DNA of 13,434 nt from an uncultured Eubacteriales bacterium (lineage in GTDB: Bacteria; Bacillota; Clostridia; Oscillospirales; Butyricicoccaceae): the NCBI GenBank assembly GCA_934630445.1, contig CAKTWY010000057.1, positions 1 to 13,434 on the forward strand, written 5' to 3'. Shown here piece after piece: positions 1-6,983 of the stretch (within the stretch, counting starts at the first letter, position 1; each line of letters begins with the position of its first letter). Made by a program: the position numbers and the translations under genes. The notes beneath the pieces are model-generated. The model did not search any database and had not been told where the DNA came from. It worked only from the letters and a program-made list of their open reading frames with translations.

Positions 1-761
1 AAATTGGAGAGCGATTCAAAACCGCTGGCATAGCAGATCTCTGTGACCGGAAGCTCCGTCGAGCGCAACAGCTTTTTGGCATATCCCAATTTCAGTATCT
101 TCAGATACTGCGTATAGGTACTGCCCGTCGCCTTATGGAACAGCTCGCTGAAGTAATTGGAGCTCAGACCGACGACGCGCGCCATCTCCTGAAGCGAGGG
201 ATTCGTTCGAAAATCGACATGCATCGCCAAAAGCGCCCGCTGGACAGGCGAGCGCTCCGCGTCAGCCGGCGGCACATCCGCCGTCACGCGGCGCAGCACC
301 GCAATGAACAGGCATTCGAGCAGATTATCCATGTATGTTTTGCGAAAACGCTGCTCGCGCACAAACGCCGCGTGCAGCAGCTCCATCAGCGCTGTCAGCT
401 CCTGAAGAAGCTGCTCGTCAGCCTTAAAGATAATGTCGCCCGGCGCATGGATAAAAACATCGAGCAGCTCGTCGGCGAGAAAATCCTTCTGAAACATCAG
501 ATTATAGATCTCAATTGTTTCGTCCACTCTGATCTCATGAAAGTCGGTGGGGCTCAGCAGATACACGCTCCCGCGTGTGAGCGGATAAGAGCGGCCGTTC
601 AGGACCTGCGTGCCGCGCCCGCGCAGCACGATCTCCAGTTCAAAAAAGTCGTGCCAATGCAGCGCATAGTCCGCATCTACCGTGTGCTTTTTGATATAAA
701 GCTGCGAGTGATCTCCGCCCCAGTCCTGCGCAAGCAGGCGCGCACTCTCCAGTTCTTTCAT
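1..761 (-). CDS. AraC-family transcriptional regulator (3' end beyond window)
   Basis: Translating the minus strand from the ATG at 761 gives an open frame of 253 residues that runs off the left edge. Residues about 10-80 look like the cupin-type AraC ligand-binding domain: HWHDFFELEIVLRG, then GRSYPLTRGSVYLLSPTDFHEI. The C-terminal part has the first helix-turn-helix (PSLQEMARVVGLSSNYFSELFHK) and most of the second (LPVTEICYASGFESLSNF), where the window ends; roughly 25 residues should be missing. An AAGGGGGAA ribosome binding site (771-779) lies 9 nt upstream of the start. The gene diverges from the ROK/SIS/GH2 operon, so it probably senses the sugar handled by that operon and controls it; this is inferred from position. 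The family assignment is firm, the ligand unknown. Confidence 0.93.
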   Translation of the reverse strand, partial: MKELESARLLAQDWGGDHSQLYIKKHTVDADYALHWHDFFELEIVLRGRGTQVLNGRSYPLTRGSVYLLSPTDFHEIRVDETIEIYNLMFQKDFLADELLDVFIHAPGDIIFKADEQLLQELTALMELLHAAFVREQRFRKTYMDNLLECLFIAVLRRVTADVPPADAERSPVQRALLAMHVDFRTNPSLQEMARVVGLSSNYFSELFHKATGSTYTQYLKILKLGYAKKLLRSTELPVTEICYASGFESLSN

Positions 762-805
762 AAAGCCTGATTCCCCCTTGCCGCCGGCATGCACCGCACA
801 CCTAT

Positions 806-834
806 ATCCTACGTGAAAAACACAGGCATTGCAA
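806..834 (-). promoter_or_regulatory. Possible promoter of the AraC-type gene
   Basis: On the minus strand TTGCAA (829-834) and TAGGAT (806-811) are separated by 17 nt, about 45 nt upstream of the AraC start codon. Each hexamer matches the sigma-A consensus at only 4 of 6 positions. The -35 box lies inside the stem-loop at 822-859. Weak, inferred only from spacing and position. Confidence 0.3.
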
Positions 835-868
835 GCGCAAACGTGCGCTGTATGCCTGTTCTTTTTTT
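822..868. terminator. Strong two-part stem-loop with T-tracts on both sides
   Basis: ACAGGCAT (822-829) pairs with ATGCCTGT (852-859). Inside, AGCGCA (834-839) pairs with TGCGCT (844-849) around an AACG loop. On the plus strand seven T follow at 862-868; on the minus strand the stem is followed by GTTTTT. It could therefore act as an intrinsic terminator in both directions, although no plus-strand gene ends here and it lies upstream of the AraC gene. It may instead be an operator, or part of a small RNA or repeat element. Confidence 0.5.
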
Positions 869-886
869 ATTGCTCCGCAATAAAAA
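864..886. repeat. Perfect 10-bp hairpin with AT-rich arms
   Basis: TTTTTATTGC (864-873) pairs perfectly with GCAATAAAAA (877-886) around a TCC loop, directly after the stem-loop at 822-859. The string TTTTTTATTGC recurs after the next hairpin at 961-971, which suggests that both belong to one intergenic element. Confidence 0.5.
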
Positions 887-905
887 CCTCGATTTCATTC
901 GCGCG

Positions 906-937
906 CGTCTCGCCCTGCGGGCAACCGCCGTGCATGC
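906..937. repeat. Dispersed intergenic repeat, copy A
   Basis: CGTCTCGCCCTGC (906-918), 13 nt, then GCATGC (932-937). The same two blocks with the same 13-nt spacing occur at 12768-12799, in another non-coding gap. By my hand alignment the two 32-nt segments agree at 25 positions. It looks like part of a small dispersed intergenic element; its full extent and orientation cannot be set from two copies. Confidence 0.45.
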
Positions 938-939
938 GT

Positions 940-968
940 ATAAAAAATAGCCGCAGGCTATTTTTTAT
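940..968. terminator. Perfect 13-bp hairpin, bidirectional terminator-like
   Basis: Positions 940-952 pair perfectly with 956-968 around a GCA loop. The short GC core (ATAGCC/GGCTAT) is flanked by A6 on one side and T6 on the other, the form of a bidirectional intrinsic terminator. On the minus strand the TAG in the stem closes a possible 20-codon frame (1018-958); I do not call that frame a gene. Confidence 0.5.
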
Positions 969-1041
969 TGCTTTTGTCGTACAGTCGGCAACAAGCTTCT
1001 TTTTCCGCAAGGATCTTCATCCGCTTTTTCTTCAAAATCCG

Positions 1042-1086
1042 AAAAAATGCGCACTGTTTCTGAAATTTTGAAAAGCCGCAGTGCGC
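1042..1086 (-). terminator. Dyad upstream of the ROK gene, terminator-like on the minus strand
   Basis: GCGCACTG (1049-1056) and CAGTGCGC (1079-1086) form a perfect 8-bp inverted repeat around 22 nt. On the minus strand the stem is followed by ATTTTTT (1048-1042), like an intrinsic terminator. It ends 33 nt upstream of the ROK start codon, so it could equally be an operator in the operon's promoter region. No good sigma-A promoter for the operon was found near it. Confidence 0.4.
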
Positions 1087-1108
1087 CCTGCCTGATATGA
1101 TTTTACCG

Positions 1109-1114
1109 AGGTGA
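1109..1114 (+). promoter_or_regulatory. Ribosome binding site that sets a TTG start for the ROK gene
   Basis: GAGGTGA at 1109-1115 is a good Shine-Dalgarno sequence about 5 nt before the in-frame TTG at 1120. The in-frame GTG at 1111 lies inside this site and so is unlikely to be the start codon. Confidence 0.7.
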
Positions 1115-1119
1115 TTTTT

Positions 1120-2079
1120 TTGTACATTGGCATCGATATCGGCGGCACAAAATGCGCCGTCTGTGCCGCACAATATGAATCAGAAAAGATCGAACTGGTC
1201 GGCCGCAAACAGGTGGAAACCGCGTGCTTTCCTTCTCCGGAAGCGCTGCTGGAGACGCTGGCAGACCTTGCTCTGTCCTTCGGCGGCGAGATTGAAGCCG
1301 CCGGTGTCAGCTGCGGCGGGCCGCTCAACAGCAAGACGGGCGTCGTCCTTTCTCCCCCCAATCTTCCGGGATGGGATAACATTCCGGTAACGGATATCCT
1401 CGCGCGCCGGCTCTGCGTTCCGGTTCGCATACAGAACGACGCGAACGCCTGCGCGCTTGCTGAATGGCGCTTCGGTGCAGGCCGCGGGTTTGACAATGTG
1501 ATTTTTCTGACCTTCGGAACAGGTCTCGGCGCAGGCTTAATCCTGGATGGCCGCCTTTATGAGGGAACCAACGGCATGGCAGGAGAAGTCGGCCACATCC
1601 GGCTGGAAGCGTTCGGCCCCGTGGGCTTCGGCAAAGCCGGCTCTTTTGAAGGCTTTTGCAGCGGCGGCGGCATCGCACAGCTCGGCCGCATGCGCGCACT
1701 CGAGCAGCTCCAGTGCGGCGGACGCACCGCTTTCTGCGCGGATATGTCGGAACTGGACAGCATTACCACTAAAAAAATCGCTCAGTGCGCCGACGCCGGC
1801 GATCCCCTCTCAAAAGAAATTTTCGCACTCTGCGGGAGGAAGCTTGGCTTGGGCCTCTCCATTTTGACGGACATCCTCAACCCCGACCGCATCATCCTCG
1901 GCAGCGTGTTTGTCCGCTGCCGTCATCTCCTGTGGCCGGAAACGCAGCGTGTGATGCAGGAGGAGGCCATCGCCTGCTCGCGTGAAGCGGTCGAGGTCGT
2001 TCCCGCCGGGCTCGGCGAATCGATCGGCGACTATGCGGCGGTGGCCGTAGCGATAAGTGCAAAGGAGGCTGTAAAATGA
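1120..2079 (+). CDS. ROK-family sugar kinase, zinc-motif-less type
   Basis: A 319-residue protein starting with TTG at 1120 (MYIGIDIGGTK). The DIGGT motif at residues 5-9 is the phosphate-binding loop of the ASKHA fold. IQNDANACALAEW carries the probable catalytic base D107, and GEVGHIR holds the sugar-binding E156 and H159 typical of ROK glucokinase/fructokinase/ManNAc-kinase enzymes. The usual CxCGxxGC zinc motif is replaced by VGFGKAGS (168-175), so all three cysteines are absent; the following E177 and the SGGG turn remain. Likely a cytoplasmic ATP-dependent hexose or amino-sugar kinase. Its stop overlaps the SIS gene start (ATGA, 2076-2079), so the two are translationally coupled. Substrate unknown; mannose or another hexose released by the downstream GH2 enzyme is the best guess. 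An ROK repressor role is unlikely because there is no N-terminal helix-turn-helix. Confidence 0.88.
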   Translation: MYIGIDIGGTKCAVCAAQYESEKIELVGRKQVETACFPSPEALLETLADLALSFGGEIEAAGVSCGGPLNSKTGVVLSPPNLPGWDNIPVTDILARRLCVPVRIQNDANACALAEWRFGAGRGFDNVIFLTFGTGLGAGLILDGRLYEGTNGMAGEVGHIRLEAFGPVGFGKAGSFEGFCSGGGIAQLGRMRALEQLQCGGRTAFCADMSELDSITTKKIAQCADAGDPLSKEIFALCGRKLGLGLSILTDILNPDRIILGSVFVRCRHLLWPETQRVMQEEAIACSREAVEVVPAGLGESIGDYAAVAVAISAKEAVK

Positions 2080-2714
2080 ACGAGCTTTTCGCGCGTTACC
2101 CGGCGCTATCCGTCTGTGAAGAGAGCATTTGCAAAGCGCTCGAGCTGATGATCCAGACCTACCGCGCCGGCGGTAAGATCCTGCTATGCGGGAACGGCGG
2201 CAGCTGCGCCGACTGCGACCATATCGTCGGTGAGCTTATGAAAGGCTTTCTTTCGCCGCGCCCCATCGCAGCTGCCAGCAAAGAGGCGATCGCGCGCCTT
2301 TTCCCTGAAGAAGCAGAGTATCTCGCCTCACATCTGCAGGAGGGCATCCCGGCTATCTCTCTGCCGAGCCAGGGCGCGGTGCTCTCCGCTTTCGCAAACG
2401 ACGTCGCCTCTGATATGGTCTATGCGCAGCTCGTATACGGCTACGCGCGCCCCGGCGATCTCGTCGTGGGGCTCTCCACCTCCGGCAACTCCGCGAACGT
2501 CGTGAATGCCATCAAAGTCGCGCGCACGCTTGGGATTGAAACCATGGCGCTGACCGGCGCACGTTCCTGTAAGCTCGACGCGCTGTGCAGTGTCGTCATC
2601 AAAGTTCCGGAAACGGAAACGTACAAGGTTCAGGAATACCATCTGCCCGTATATCACTATCTTTGCGCGGAGCTGGAAAAGACACTTTTTGAAAAGGAGG
2701 CACGCCCCATATGA
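2076..2714 (+). CDS. GmhA-like SIS-domain sugar-phosphate isomerase
   Basis: A 212-residue single SIS-domain protein of the phosphoheptose isomerase type. The phosphate-binding turns are CGNGGS (38-43) and STSGNS (134-139). DHIVGE supplies H49 and E53, and QEYH (186-189) matches the GmhA C-terminal QExH motif, so both expected acid/base residues (E53, H189) appear present. An AAGGAGG ribosome binding site sits inside the end of the ROK gene. Family members isomerise ketose and aldose phosphates, for example sedoheptulose 7-phosphate in LPS heptose synthesis. No heptose synthesis gene is visible here and the gene is locked between a sugar kinase and a glycosidase, so a catabolic role on a hexose phosphate made by the ROK kinase is more plausible. 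Family firm, substrate inferred. Confidence 0.87.
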   Translation: MNELFARYPALSVCEESICKALELMIQTYRAGGKILLCGNGGSCADCDHIVGELMKGFLSPRPIAAASKEAIARLFPEEAEYLASHLQEGIPAISLPSQGAVLSAFANDVASDMVYAQLVYGYARPGDLVVGLSTSGNSANVVNAIKVARTLGIETMALTGARSCKLDALCSVVIKVPETETYKVQEYHLPVYHYLCAELEKTLFEKEARPI

Positions 2715-4975
2715 AAAGCATCTCTCTGAACGGCAAATGGAAGCTGACATTTTTCAAGCAGGGTACATACGAATGCACATCGCCGAAGGCGCTCAGCGCG
2801 CTCAATCTCACCGCCATTGACGCCGAGGTTCCCGGAAACGTCGAGCTGGATCTCTCCCGCGCGGGATATCTGCCGGAAGACCTGTTCTTCGGCGAAAACA
2901 TCCTCCTTACGCAGGAGTACGAGTCGTACGAATGGTGGTACGAGACTGTTTTTGACACGCCGGCTGAGGCGTCAACCCGCCCGGTTTCCCTGCGTTTTGA
3001 CGGGGTCGACTGCTTTGCACAGTACTGGCTGAACGACGTATACCTGGGTGAATCGAAAAATATGCTCATCCCTGTTTCATTCGACATCGGTCCGCATCTG
3101 CGGCGCAATGGCAAAAACATCCTGACTGTACGCATCCGCTCCGCCGTACTGGAGGCACAGGACCCGCCCTACACCATCCACAGCCTTGCCAGCGGCGAGG
3201 ACGGGAATTTCGACTGCGTCCATGTGCGCAAAGCGCCGCACGGGTACGGATGGGATATTTTTCCGCGCGCGGTGAGCGCGGGCATCTGGCGCGGCGCTGC
3301 GTTGGAGATCAAAGACGCATGCGAGATCTCGCAGCTGTTTTATTATGTGCTTTCGTGCGACCATACCTCGGCACAGCTGCGCTTCTGCTACGAGCTCGAG
3401 GGAGGCTTCTCCTCCGATATGCGCATCGAGATCACGGGCCGGTGCGGGGATTCCACCTTTACCGCGTCCTCTCCCCTGCGCTTCAAGGCGGGCATCGTAG
3501 ACCTGGACATCAGCGCTCCGCATCTCTGGTGGCCGTACGGATATGGCGAGGCTGCACTTTATCAGACAAGCGTGCGCGTTTATCGCGGCGGAGCGCTCGC
3601 AGCTGAAAAGACGCTCGCTGTGGGCGTGCGCACCGTCGAGCTCAAGCGCACCGACAGCACCGACGGCGAGAATGGCTGCTTCCAGTTCCTCATCAACGGT
3701 GTTCCCGTCATGTGCAAGGGCACGAACTGGGTGCCGCTCGACGCTTTCCACAGCCGCGACGCCGGGCGTCTCGATCAGGCGCTCGAACTTCTGCGTGAGT
3801 CGGGCTGCAACATGGTGCGCTGCTGGGGCGGCGGCGTCTATGAAGAAGACCGCTTTTTTGATTTCTGCGACGAGAATGGCGTCATGGTCTGGCAGGACTT
3901 TGCCATGGCATGCCACGCATACCCGCAGACGGATTCGTTCTTAGCGGCAATGCGCGAGGAGGCAACGAGCGTCGTGCGCCGTCTGCGCAACCACGCCAGT
4001 CTGGTGCTTTGGTGCGGCGACAACGAATGCGATCAGGTCATTTACCGCGTCGGCACAGACCCGAATCAGAACCGTATCACGCGCGAAACGCTGCCGCGCG
4101 TGATCTACGAAAATGATAAAAACCGCCCCTATTTGCCGAGCTCTCCCTACATCGCGCCTGAGATCGTGCGCGAATACGGCTACAGCCGTATCCCGGAGGA
4201 TCATACCTGGGGGCCGCGCGATTATTACAAGAGCCGCTACTACACGACCTTCAAAGCGCACTTTGTCAGCGAGGTTGGTTACCATGGCTGCCCCTCCCCT
4301 GCGTCCATCAAGAAGTTCATCAGCCCTTCGGCGCTCTGGCCCATCACGGACAACCGCGAATGGAACCTGCACTCCTCCGACCAGCGCAACCGCGACCACC
4401 GCGTCCTTCTGATGGAGCGGCAGATCCGGCAGCTCTTCGGCGAAGTTCCCTCCACGCTCGAAGGCTTTTCGCTCGCGTCGCAATTCTCTCAGGCGGAAGC
4501 AAAAAAGTTCTTCATCGAGAGCATGCGCGTCCGCAAGCCAGCGGCCGGCGGCGTCATCTGGTGGAATCTACTCGACGGATGGCCGCAGATGTCGGACGCC
4601 GTCGTCGACTATTATTTTGAAAAAAAGATCGCCTTTGACTACATCAAGCGCGCGCAGGCGCCGTTCTCTATCTTTATCGCCGAACCTGAGGACTGGCACA
4701 TCCGCGTTGTTGCGGCAAACGACACGCTGGAAAAGGTCTCCGGCTCTTTTTCCATAACGGATATGGACACGCAGGCCTGCCTCCTGTCGGGCGACTTTTC
4801 TGTGGACGAAAATGGGATTGCTTCGCTCGGGCAGCTCCCCTTCTTCTATTCCGACAAGGGCATGCTCCTGATCGAATGGTACATCGGCGGCAAGCGGTAT
4901 TTCAACCATTACCTGTACGGCTGCCCCGCTTTCTCTTTTGAACAATATAAAAACTGGTATGAAAAGCTGCGCTGA
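2711..4975 (+). CDS. GH2 glycosidase, beta-mannosidase type
   Basis: A 754-residue protein with the GH2 layout: N-terminal galactose-binding-like jelly roll (about 1-170, SLNGKWKL start, VPGNVELDL), immunoglobulin-like domain (about 180-310, with SAGIWRG and LWWPYGYGE), then the TIM barrel (about 320-650). VLWCGDNE places the acid/base glutamate at E439 and HFVSEVGYHG places the nucleophile at E521; CWGGGVYEEDRFFD is typical of beta-mannosidases. It is somewhat shorter than many beta-mannosidases, probably through a reduced C-terminal domain. There is no signal peptide, so it acts in the cytoplasm on imported oligosaccharide. It overlaps the SIS gene by ATGA with an AGGAGG site 10 nt upstream, making it the third cistron of the operon. 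Other GH2 specificities (mannosylglycoprotein endo-type, galactosidase) are less likely. Confidence 0.88.
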   Translation: MKSISLNGKWKLTFFKQGTYECTSPKALSALNLTAIDAEVPGNVELDLSRAGYLPEDLFFGENILLTQEYESYEWWYETVFDTPAEASTRPVSLRFDGVDCFAQYWLNDVYLGESKNMLIPVSFDIGPHLRRNGKNILTVRIRSAVLEAQDPPYTIHSLASGEDGNFDCVHVRKAPHGYGWDIFPRAVSAGIWRGAALEIKDACEISQLFYYVLSCDHTSAQLRFCYELEGGFSSDMRIEITGRCGDSTFTASSPLRFKAGIVDLDISAPHLWWPYGYGEAALYQTSVRVYRGGALAAEKTLAVGVRTVELKRTDSTDGENGCFQFLINGVPVMCKGTNWVPLDAFHSRDAGRLDQALELLRESGCNMVRCWGGGVYEEDRFFDFCDENGVMVWQDFAMACHAYPQTDSFLAAMREEATSVVRRLRNHASLVLWCGDNECDQVIYRVGTDPNQNRITRETLPRVIYENDKNRPYLPSSPYIAPEIVREYGYSRIPEDHTWGPRDYYKSRYYTTFKAHFVSEVGYHGCPSPASIKKFISPSALWPITDNREWNLHSSDQRNRDHRVLLMERQIRQLFGEVPSTLEGFSLASQFSQAEAKKFFIESMRVRKPAAGGVIWWNLLDGWPQMSDAVVDYYFEKKIAFDYIKRAQAPFSIFIAEPEDWHIRVVAANDTLEKVSGSFSITDMDTQACLLSGDFSVDENGIASLGQLPFFYSDKGMLLIEWYIGGKRYFNHYLYGCPAFSFEQYKNWYEKLR

Positions 4976-5000
4976 AGCCGCTGTTTTATCCTTTGTCTGC

Positions 5001-5049
5001 GTAAAACAAACGCGCCGCGAAACCGTAACGGTTTCGCGGCGCATTTTAC
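5001..5049. terminator. Bidirectional terminator between the GH2 gene and pckG
   Basis: A perfect 14-bp GC-rich stem (5012-5025 with 5029-5042) has a TAA loop. It is extended by GTAAAA (5001-5006) pairing with TTTTAC (5044-5049), leaving T-rich tails on both strands. It lies in the 82-nt gap between two convergent genes and should end both transcripts. Confidence 0.85.
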
Positions 5050-5057
5050 AGCTGTCT

Positions 5058-6848
5058 TTACTTGGAAACGTTCGCTTCGAGCGTCTCGAGCTCCTTGGCA
5101 AGCTCCTTGGGAAGCTTGTCGCCGAACTTGGCGTAGAACTCCTTGATGCTCTTGACGTCTTCCAGCCAGTACGGCTTCTCCACGGAGAGGATGGAACGCA
5201 GATCCTCGATCGTGAACTTGTGGCCCTTCTCGATCTCGTAATCCATGCCCTCGAGGTTAATGTCCTCCGCCTCGGGGATGTAGCCGATTTCGGTCATCTT
5301 GGCGTCGACCTTGCCTTCGCAGCGCTTGATGATCCACTCGAGCACACGGAAGTTGTCGCCGAAGCCCGGCCACATGAACGAGCCGTTCTCATTGAGACGG
5401 AACCAGTTGACGTTGAAGATCTTCGGCTGATTCTTGATCTTCTTGCCCATATCGAGCCAGTGCTGCCAGTAGTCGCCCATGTTGTAACCGCAGAACGGTA
5501 GCATCGCCATCGGGTCGCGGCGCACTACGCCGACAGCGCCCGAAGCCGCAGCCGTCGTCTCGGAAGCCATGATCGAGCCGACGAACACGCCGTGCGTCCA
5601 GTCGCGGGACTGGTAAACCAGCGGAGCAGTCTTCGCGCGGCGACCGCCGAAGATGATCGCAGACAGAGGCACGCCCTGCGGCGCTTCCCACTCAGCAGAA
5701 ATGCACGGGCAGTTCTTCGCCGGAGCGGTAAAGCGGGAATTGGGATGCGCGCCCTTGACATCAGAGGAAGGATCCCAGGGGTTGCCCTTCCAGTCAAGCG
5801 CATGTTTCGGCGGGTTCTTGTCGAGGCCTTCCCACCAAACAGTGCCATCTTCGGGATTGTATACAACGTTGGTAAAGATCGTGTCCTTCTGCGTGGAAGC
5901 AAGCGCATTCGGGTTGGACTTCGCGTTCGTACCAGGTGCCACGCCAAAGAAGCCGGCTTCGGGGTTGATAGCCCACAGTCTGCCGTCCGGGCCTACGCGC
6001 AGCCAGGCGATATCGTCGCCGACCGTCCAGACCTTGTAGCCCTTTTCGCGGTACAGCTCCGGCGGAATGAGCATCGCGAGGTTTGTCTTGCCGCAGGCAG
6101 ACGGGAAAGCAGCCGCGACATACTTGACTTCGCCCTGCGGATTCTCAATGCCGAGGATGAGCATATGCTCAGCCATCCAGCCTTCCTTCCAGCCCTGGTA
6201 GGAAGCGATGCGCAGCGCAAAGCACTTTTTGCCCAGCAGCACGTTTCCGCCGTAACCGGAGTTGCAGGACCAGATGGTGTTGTCCTGCGGGAACTGGAGA
6301 ATGTATCTCTTCTCTTCATCTAACTCGCACTTGGAGTGCAGGCCATGTACAAAATCGGTCGAATCGCCGAGCATATCCATAACGGCCGTGCCGACGCGGG
6401 TCATGATCGCCATATTCAGGACGACATAGATCGAATCGGTCAGCTCGATGCCGACTTTTGCGAACGGAGAGCCGACAGGGCCCATGGAGAAGGGGATGAC
6501 ATACATCGTGCGGCCCTTCATCGAACCCTTGAAAATTTCCGCCGCCATGGCGTAAGCTTCCTTCGGATCCATCCAGTTGTTCGTCGGGCCCGCATTCTCC
6601 TTGGTATCCGCGCAGATAAAGGTACGGCCCTCAACGCGCGCCACGTCATTGACAGCGGTGCGGTGATAATAGCAGCCCGGGAGCTTCTCTTCATTTAATT
6701 TGATCATCTCGCCGGAAAGTACGGCTTCTTTTCTCAGCTCTTCGAGCTGCGCCTCAGAGCCATCGATCCAGACGATCTTGTCAGGGGTCGTCATAGCGGC
6801 CATTTCATCAATCCAGTTGAGAACAGCCTTGTTCTTTGTCAGTGCCAT
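5058..6848 (-). CDS. pckG: Phosphoenolpyruvate carboxykinase (GTP)
   Basis: A 596-residue protein, the usual length of the GTP-dependent class. The diagnostic P-loop is AAFPSACGKTNLAM, with the reactive cysteine at C252 and the phosphate-binding K254 and T255. ENAGPTNNW near the N terminus, SGYGGN, and VGDDIAWL in the metal-binding region also match the GTP family, and the ATP-type kinase-1a sequence is absent. It interconverts oxaloacetate and GTP with phosphoenolpyruvate, CO2 and GDP in the cytoplasm; in fermenters it often runs toward oxaloacetate, feeding succinate or amino-acid synthesis. A GGGAGGAG ribosome binding site lies about 6 nt before the ATG. It has its own promoter and operator-like palindromes, and is convergent with the GH2 gene. 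Identification is very secure; the direction of flux is not visible from sequence. Confidence 0.97.
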   Translation of the reverse strand: MALTKNKAVLNWIDEMAAMTTPDKIVWIDGSEAQLEELRKEAVLSGEMIKLNEEKLPGCYYHRTAVNDVARVEGRTFICADTKENAGPTNNWMDPKEAYAMAAEIFKGSMKGRTMYVIPFSMGPVGSPFAKVGIELTDSIYVVLNMAIMTRVGTAVMDMLGDSTDFVHGLHSKCELDEEKRYILQFPQDNTIWSCNSGYGGNVLLGKKCFALRIASYQGWKEGWMAEHMLILGIENPQGEVKYVAAAFPSACGKTNLAMLIPPELYREKGYKVWTVGDDIAWLRVGPDGRLWAINPEAGFFGVAPGTNAKSNPNALASTQKDTIFTNVVYNPEDGTVWWEGLDKNPPKHALDWKGNPWDPSSDVKGAHPNSRFTAPAKNCPCISAEWEAPQGVPLSAIIFGGRRAKTAPLVYQSRDWTHGVFVGSIMASETTAAASGAVGVVRRDPMAMLPFCGYNMGDYWQHWLDMGKKIKNQPKIFNVNWFRLNENGSFMWPGFGDNFRVLEWIIKRCEGKVDAKMTEIGYIPEAEDINLEGMDYEIEKGHKFTIEDLRSILSVEKPYWLEDVKSIKEFYAKFGDKLPKELAKELETLEANVSK

Positions 6849-6866
6849 TTTTTCTCCTCCCTAAGT

Positions 6867-6887
6867 GCAATTAATAAATTTAATTGC
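6867..6887. promoter_or_regulatory. Palindrome in the pckG leader (possible operator)
   Basis: GCAATTAA (6867-6874) and TTAATTGC (6880-6887) form a perfect 8-bp inverted repeat around 5 nt. It lies just downstream of the predicted transcription start of pckG and upstream of its ribosome binding site. A repressor bound here would block transcription; as RNA it would be a weak AU-rich hairpin. Confidence 0.5.
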
Positions 6888-6903
6888 CATATTCCACTAC
6901 TAT

Positions 6904-6932
6904 ATATTATGCCATTTATACAGCAATTTCAA
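6904..6932 (-). promoter_or_regulatory. pckG promoter (sigma-A type)
   Basis: On the minus strand TTGAAA (6927-6932) and TAATAT (6904-6909) are 17 nt apart, giving a start near 6897 and a leader of about 50 nt. Good hexamers, ideal spacing and AT-rich surroundings in a GC-rich genome support it. Confidence 0.7.
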
Positions 6933-6937
6933 TCAAA

Positions 6938-6978
6938 ATTTGTTATTTTCTTGAATTTTTCAAGAATATTTAACAAAT
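6938..6978. promoter_or_regulatory. Long interrupted dyad upstream of the pckG promoter
   Basis: The core is TTCTTGAA (6948-6955) and TTCAAGAA (6959-6966) around TTT. Outside it, ATTTGTTA (6938-6945) mirrors TAACAAAT (6971-6978), separated from the core by 2 and 4 nt. The dyad lies just upstream of the -35 box, where an activator or a redox/metabolite-responsive regulator could bind. The outer TTGTTA/TAACAA halves recall Rex half-sites but are too far apart for a single Rex site. Confidence 0.5.
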
Positions 6979-6983
6979 ACGCC

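Noticed and set aside
135..770. Plus-strand open frame of 211 codons
   Set aside because: It is the shadow of the AraC-type gene, which reads clearly on the minus strand with cupin and helix-turn-helix motifs.
958..1018. 20-codon minus-strand frame ending inside the hairpin at 940-968
   Set aside because: It has no good ribosome binding site and no recognisable product; the stop within the hairpin may be chance.
829..1071. Plus-strand 80-codon frame in the divergent region
   Set aside because: It runs through three stem-loops, is phenylalanine-rich from T-tracts, and has no ribosome binding site; it reads like translated repeat DNA.
1068..1101. Sigma-A promoter for the ROK operon (TTGAAA and TATGAT)
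   Set aside because: The hexamers are 22 nt apart and the start would fall on the ribosome binding site, so the true promoter was left unassigned.
1111..1119. GTG start for the ROK gene
   Set aside because: The GTG is part of the GAGGTGA ribosome binding site; TTG at 1120 has correct spacing and gives the family N terminus.
2076..2714. LPS heptose synthesis gene (gmhA proper)
   Set aside because: No other heptose gene is present, the neighbours are sugar-catabolic, and the organism looks like a Clostridium-type bacterium; only the fold assignment is kept.
5592..6323. Long plus-strand frame of 243 codons opposite pckG
   Set aside because: It is an antisense shadow of the well-conserved pckG coding sequence, with no ribosome binding site or motif.
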